Positions 6,580-8,542 of a stretch of DNA of 8,542 nt are shown here, piece after piece. The first letter of the stretch is position 1. Each line of letters starts with the position of its first letter. The position numbers and the translations under genes are program-made. Where the stretch lies: assembly GCA_051883075.1 (NCBI GenBank), contig JBJETA010000140.1, positions 1-8,542 of the forward strand, given 5' to 3'. The notes below the pieces were generated by a model. The model saw nothing but the letters and a program-made list of their open reading frames with translations. It was not told the DNA's origin and searched no databases. Source of the DNA: Aminipila sp051883075 (GTDB taxonomy: Bacteria > Bacillota > Clostridia > Peptostreptococcales > Anaerovoracaceae).

Positions 6580-6647
6580 ATTGATTATTTTATTGAAAAA
6601 ATGGGCTTTTGGGTTGAAATGTCAAAGAATAATGAAAAGTTTTGAAA

Positions 6648-6661
6648 TGTATTATAATACC
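6648..6661. promoter_or_regulatory. ARG-box-like site 1
   Basis: TGTAT-TATA-ATACC matches the generalised ArgR box TGnATwwwwATnCA at 13 of 14 positions, although the W and N positions are easy to fill in AT-rich DNA. It lies upstream of both the argR and the transporter promoters. It overlaps a TATAAT (6653-6658) that has no matching -35. Confidence 0.3.
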
Positions 6662-6681
6662 GAAACAATTAATAATTTATC

Positions 6682-6695
6682 AGGATAATTATACA
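6682..6695. promoter_or_regulatory. ARG-box-like site 2
   Basis: AGGAT-AATT-ATACA matches the palindromic box TGnATwwwwATnCA at 13 of 14 positions. Its centre is 34 bases from site 1 and about 60 bases upstream of the predicted transporter transcription start. It is only a candidate, given the base composition. Confidence 0.3.
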
Positions 6696-6734
6696 TTTAC
6701 AAAATTCTGCTTGCTGGAAATAGGATACGTCCTG

Positions 6735-6743
6735 TGGTATAAT
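6735..6743 (+). promoter_or_regulatory. Extended -10 promoter of the DMT transporter gene
   Basis: TGGTATAAT contains a perfect -10 hexamer with the TGn extension. The -35 side is weak (TGGAAA at 6714-6719, 18 bases away), as is common for extended -10 promoters. The start would be near 6750, about 40 bases before the ATG. Confidence 0.6.
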
Positions 6744-6789
6744 TTTATTATTTATTGATACTTAACTTACGAAAGGAAAGCTGAGGAAG

Positions 6790-7854
6790 ATGAAAACCGG
6801 TCATTTGGCTACAGGCTTTGCACTGTTGGCGGCAGCACTTTACGCTGTTAATATTCCGTTATCAAAGGTACTTATGAATGCTGTGGAACCTGCAATGATG
6901 GCAGCGTTTCTTTATCTTGGGGCGGGCATAGGACTGCTTGTATACAGCGGGGTAGGAAGACTGACAGGCAGAAATGTAATTGGTGACGGCAATCATCTCA
7001 CAAAAGCGGAATTCCCTTATACAGCGGCTATGGTTGTCCTTGATATTGCTGCACCGATACTGCTGATGCTGGGCATTGCCCGTACAAGCTCTTCAAATGT
7101 GTCTCTTCTGAACAATTTTGAGATTGTTGCAACATCTCTGATTGCATTGTTTGTCTTTAAAGAGGTAATCTCAAGAAGACTTTTTGCGGCGATTCTGCTG
7201 GTGACTCTGGCAAGCATTATTCTGAGCTTTGAAGGTGAGGGAAGCTTTGCTTTTAACAGCGGATCTCTGATGGTTTTGGGAGCATGTATCTGCTGGGGCT
7301 TTGAAAATAACTGTACAAAAATGATAAGCAGCAAAAGTTCTGTTGAAATTGTTATTATAAAAGGTTGCTTTTCGGGACTGGGAAGCCTGGCAATTGCTCT
7401 TTTCGTAGGTGAAGAAATACCGGCATTGAAAACTGCTTTTTATGTTCTTGCTCTGGGATTTGTGTCATATGGATTAAGCATCAACTTTTATATTAAGGCA
7501 CAGAAAAACCTTGGTGCGGCAAAGACAAGCGCTTTTTATTCAATAGCTCCTTTCCTGGGAGCAGCTTTCAGCATGGTGATACTTGGAGAACGTCCGGAAA
7601 TGCAGTTTTATGCGGCACTTGTAATCATGATTATTGCTTCTGTTATCATGGCGAGAGATACAGTTTTATTGCAGCATACCCATGAGCATATCCACACACA
7701 TACACATGAGCACCGCCATGGCGATATTGTACATACCCATGAACATATACATATACACAGTCATATCCACGTGCATGATGCGGCAGAGGAGATTCACAGT
7801 CATAAACATGCTGACCTGCCCGGTCATAACCATCAGCATACGGCACATGTCTGA
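6790..7854 (+). CDS. DMT-superfamily (EamA) transporter with histidine-rich tail
   Basis: This 354-residue membrane protein has about ten hydrophobic segments (roughly 8-24, 35-54, 75-94, 103-122, 131-147, 157-173, 186-205, 213-232, 247-266 and 272-287), arranged as two EamA halves (about 10-147 and 160-288). The half-ends FKEVISRR (123-130) and ILGERPEMQFYAA (264-276) are typical of the family. Family members export or import amino acids and other small metabolites; the substrate cannot be read from sequence. After the last membrane segment comes a tail (296-354) with 23 His in 59 residues, mostly as alternating His-X, plus a few Asp and Glu, which should bind Zn, Ni or Co. By the usual ten-helix topology the tail is cytoplasmic. 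AAAGGAAAG (6772-6780) is the likely ribosome binding site, since the GAGGA at 6783-6787 is too close to the ATG. It is divergent from argR, and ruvC follows without a clear terminator. Confidence 0.85.
   Translation: MKTGHLATGFALLAAALYAVNIPLSKVLMNAVEPAMMAAFLYLGAGIGLLVYSGVGRLTGRNVIGDGNHLTKAEFPYTAAMVVLDIAAPILLMLGIARTSSSNVSLLNNFEIVATSLIALFVFKEVISRRLFAAILLVTLASIILSFEGEGSFAFNSGSLMVLGACICWGFENNCTKMISSKSSVEIVIIKGCFSGLGSLAIALFVGEEIPALKTAFYVLALGFVSYGLSINFYIKAQKNLGAAKTSAFYSIAPFLGAAFSMVILGERPEMQFYAALVIMIIASVIMARDTVLLQHTHEHIHTHTHEHRHGDIVHTHEHIHIHSHIHVHDAAEEIHSHKHADLPGHNHQHTAHV
7675..7788 (+). repeat. Two imperfect 57-base tandem units encoding the His-rich tail
   Basis: Unit 1 (7675-7731) and unit 2 (7732-7788) both begin with CATACCCATGA-CATAT, differing at one base in that segment, and both encode HTHEHI at the start of a 19-residue unit. 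Later positions have diverged but keep the His-X alternation. The offset is exactly 19 codons, so the tail seems to have grown by in-frame duplication. A shorter, more diverged His segment follows (7801-7851). Confidence 0.65.
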
Positions 7855-7891
7855 GTCTGCCGGAATCTTAAACCGATGGAGTACGGCAGGG

Positions 7892-7920
7892 TAGACAAAC
7901 ATATGTTTGTATGGTAAAAT
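7892..7920 (+). promoter_or_regulatory. Promoter of ruvC
   Basis: TAGACA (7892-7897) and TAAAAT (7915-7920) are 17 bases apart, one mismatch each to the sigma-A consensus. A TGG directly before the -10 makes it an extended -10. The start near 7927 gives a leader of about 60 bases before the ruvC ATG. Confidence 0.65.
7895..7910. promoter_or_regulatory. LexA (DinR) SOS box in the ruvC promoter
   Basis: ACAAACATATGTTTGT is a perfect 16-base palindrome. Its inner 14 bases (7896-7909) match the Gram-positive LexA box CGAACRNRYGTTYG at 13 of 14 positions, with A for G at position 2. It sits in the spacer between the -35 and -10 of the ruvC promoter, where a bound repressor would block RNA polymerase. 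This fits release of ruvC during DNA damage. Confidence 0.7.
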
Positions 7921-7986
7921 GTATATTCAGTGATACAAATACGATAATGTACCGGTTTATGACGGTATATACGGACAGGAGTTTTG

Positions 7987-8493
7987 ATGAGGATTTTAGG
8001 AATAGACCCGGGCTATGCCATACTTGGATACGGGATTGTGGACATGAAAGGAAATAAGTTTGAGGTATGCGGATATGGTGCTGTAACAACCGAAGCAGGC
8101 ATGAATATGACGGACAGGCTTAAATGTCTTTACAGCTCGCTTATGGAGATAATATCGGAATATGAACCTGATGTTGCGGCAATCGAGGAACTGTTTTTTA
8201 ATACAAATGTAAAAACCGCAATTATGGTTGGACAGGCAAGAGGCGTCGCAATACTGGCATGCGCAAATTCAGGACTTTCCGTTGAGGAGTATACTCCTTT
8301 GCAGATAAAGCAGGCTCTGGTAGGTTACGGACGTGCTGATAAAAAACAGGTACAGCAGATGGTTAAGACGATACTTCATTTGAAGGAAGTCCCTAAACCT
8401 GATGATACTGCCGACGGACTTGCGGCGGCAATCTGCTGTGGGCACAGCTTAAGTGCAAACCGCAGGTTTCAGAATCTTACAAAAGGAAAATAG
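7987..8493 (+). CDS. ruvC: Holliday junction resolvase RuvC
   Basis: RuvC is the dimeric endonuclease that cuts Holliday junctions symmetrically after RuvAB branch migration. The protein has 168 residues, typical for the family. Four acidic active-site residues are present: D7 in MRILGIDPGY, E67 in AAIEELFF, and D140 and D143 in KPDDTADGLAAAIC. The conserved VGQARGVA (81-88) and YTPLQIKQALVGYGRADKKQVQ (102-123) regions are intact. I chose ATG 7987 over the in-frame TTG at 7984 because AGGAG (7977-7981) is then five bases away and the family's MRILGID start is kept. A LexA box and promoter lie just upstream. ruvA and ruvB commonly follow ruvC, but the last 49 bases of the window (8494-8542) show neither a start nor a terminator, so this cannot be confirmed. 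Confidence 0.96.
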   Translation: MRILGIDPGYAILGYGIVDMKGNKFEVCGYGAVTTEAGMNMTDRLKCLYSSLMEIISEYEPDVAAIEELFFNTNVKTAIMVGQARGVAILACANSGLSVEEYTPLQIKQALVGYGRADKKQVQQMVKTILHLKEVPKPDDTADGLAAAICCGHSLSANRRFQNLTKGK

Positions 8494-8542
8494 CCTGCAA
8501 ATAAAAAGTCAAGGCTAAATTGAAAGAACTTTGAAAAATTTA

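Larger units (their letters stand above)
6450..6789. other. AT-rich divergent intergenic region, argR / DMT transporter
   Basis: These 340 bases have stops in all frames and no credible gene. They hold the argR promoter and ribosome binding site on the - strand (6551-6579 and just left of 6461), an extended -10 promoter for the transporter (6735-6743), two ARG-box-like sites (6648-6661 and 6682-6695) and a degenerate LexA-like site in the argR leader (6526-6539). I see no riboswitch fold, tRNA, terminator or mobile element end. Confidence 0.7.

Noticed and set aside
6620..6626. TGTCAAA as a Spo0A box
   Set aside because: It has one mismatch at the key G of TGTCGAA, is a single copy in AT-rich DNA, and no sporulation gene is near.
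6653..6658. TATAAT in the divergent region as a second transporter promoter
   Set aside because: No reasonable -35 lies 16-18 bases upstream and there is no TGn extension; the promoter at 6735-6743 is better placed.
6722..6733. AGGA-TACG-TCCT partial palindrome upstream of the transporter -10
   Set aside because: The arms are only four bases and the centre is not symmetric; no known operator matches, so chance is likely.
7857..7889. Inverted repeat CTGCCG / CGGCAG after the transporter gene as a terminator
   Set aside because: The 21-base loop is long and no T-run follows; it overlaps the approach to the ruvC promoter. Read-through into ruvC stays possible.
7646..7902. Open frames on both strands rich in Tyr/His/Val/Met over the transporter's 3' end
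   Set aside because: They are shifted-frame and antisense readings of the His-X codon repeat (CAT/CAC), not genes.
7984..7986. TTG as the ruvC start codon
   Set aside because: It lies only two bases from AGGAG and adds a Met before the conserved MRILGID start; ATG 7987 fits better.
8491..8515. TAGCC / GGCTA inverted repeat after ruvC
   Set aside because: It is only five base pairs with a 15-base loop and no T-tract, and it overlaps the stop codon; it is not a convincing terminator.
1..8542. CRISPR arrays, insertion sequences, tRNA or rRNA genes, toxin-antitoxin or defence gene pairs
   Set aside because: No regular spaced repeats, transposase-like frames, terminal inverted repeats, cloverleaf or rRNA sequence, or small paired genes were seen on either strand.

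Overview
This 8.5 kb window looks like chromosome from a low-to-moderate GC Firmicute of the class Clostridia. The main evidence is the fused IspH/ribosomal protein S1 gene, a known clostridial arrangement, together with the argR-recN pair, strong AGGAGG-type ribosome binding sites and Gram-positive promoter and LexA-type operator sequences. The genus cannot be read from the sequence alone.

Layout. The left part (1-3570, + strand) is one transcription unit: the 3' end of a SPOR-domain gene, rarA (AAA+ ATPase of stalled replication forks), and ispH-rpsA, which overlaps rarA by 14 bases. It closes with a clear intrinsic terminator. A second short + strand unit (about 3600-4310) holds a shikimate kinase family gene, directly followed by an orphan 3' end of a chemotaxis receptor gene. 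A hairpin with A/T tracts on both sides then serves as a shared terminator for this unit and for the converging recN. The - strand unit argR-recN (6449 down to 4309) pairs the arginine repressor with a DNA repair ATPase. An AT-rich divergent region (6450-6789) separates it from a + strand DMT/EamA transporter with a 59-residue histidine-rich tail, followed by ruvC (Holliday junction resolvase).

How the genes relate. Three genes handle damaged or stalled DNA (rarA, recN, ruvC). A near-perfect Gram-positive LexA box lies between the -35 and -10 of the ruvC promoter, so ruvC is predicted to be SOS-controlled. IspH makes isoprenoid precursors and S1 acts in translation.

Most of the window is ordinary housekeeping sequence, and I see no wholly new multi-gene system. 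The points most worth following are: (i) a nested expression signal inside ispH-rpsA (promoter-like hexamers, hairpin, strong Shine-Dalgarno and in-frame ATG) that could make free S1; (ii) the LexA box at ruvC; (iii) the His-rich tail on the DMT transporter, built from a 19-codon duplication; and (iv) the chemotaxis receptor scar at the 3' end of the kinase gene.
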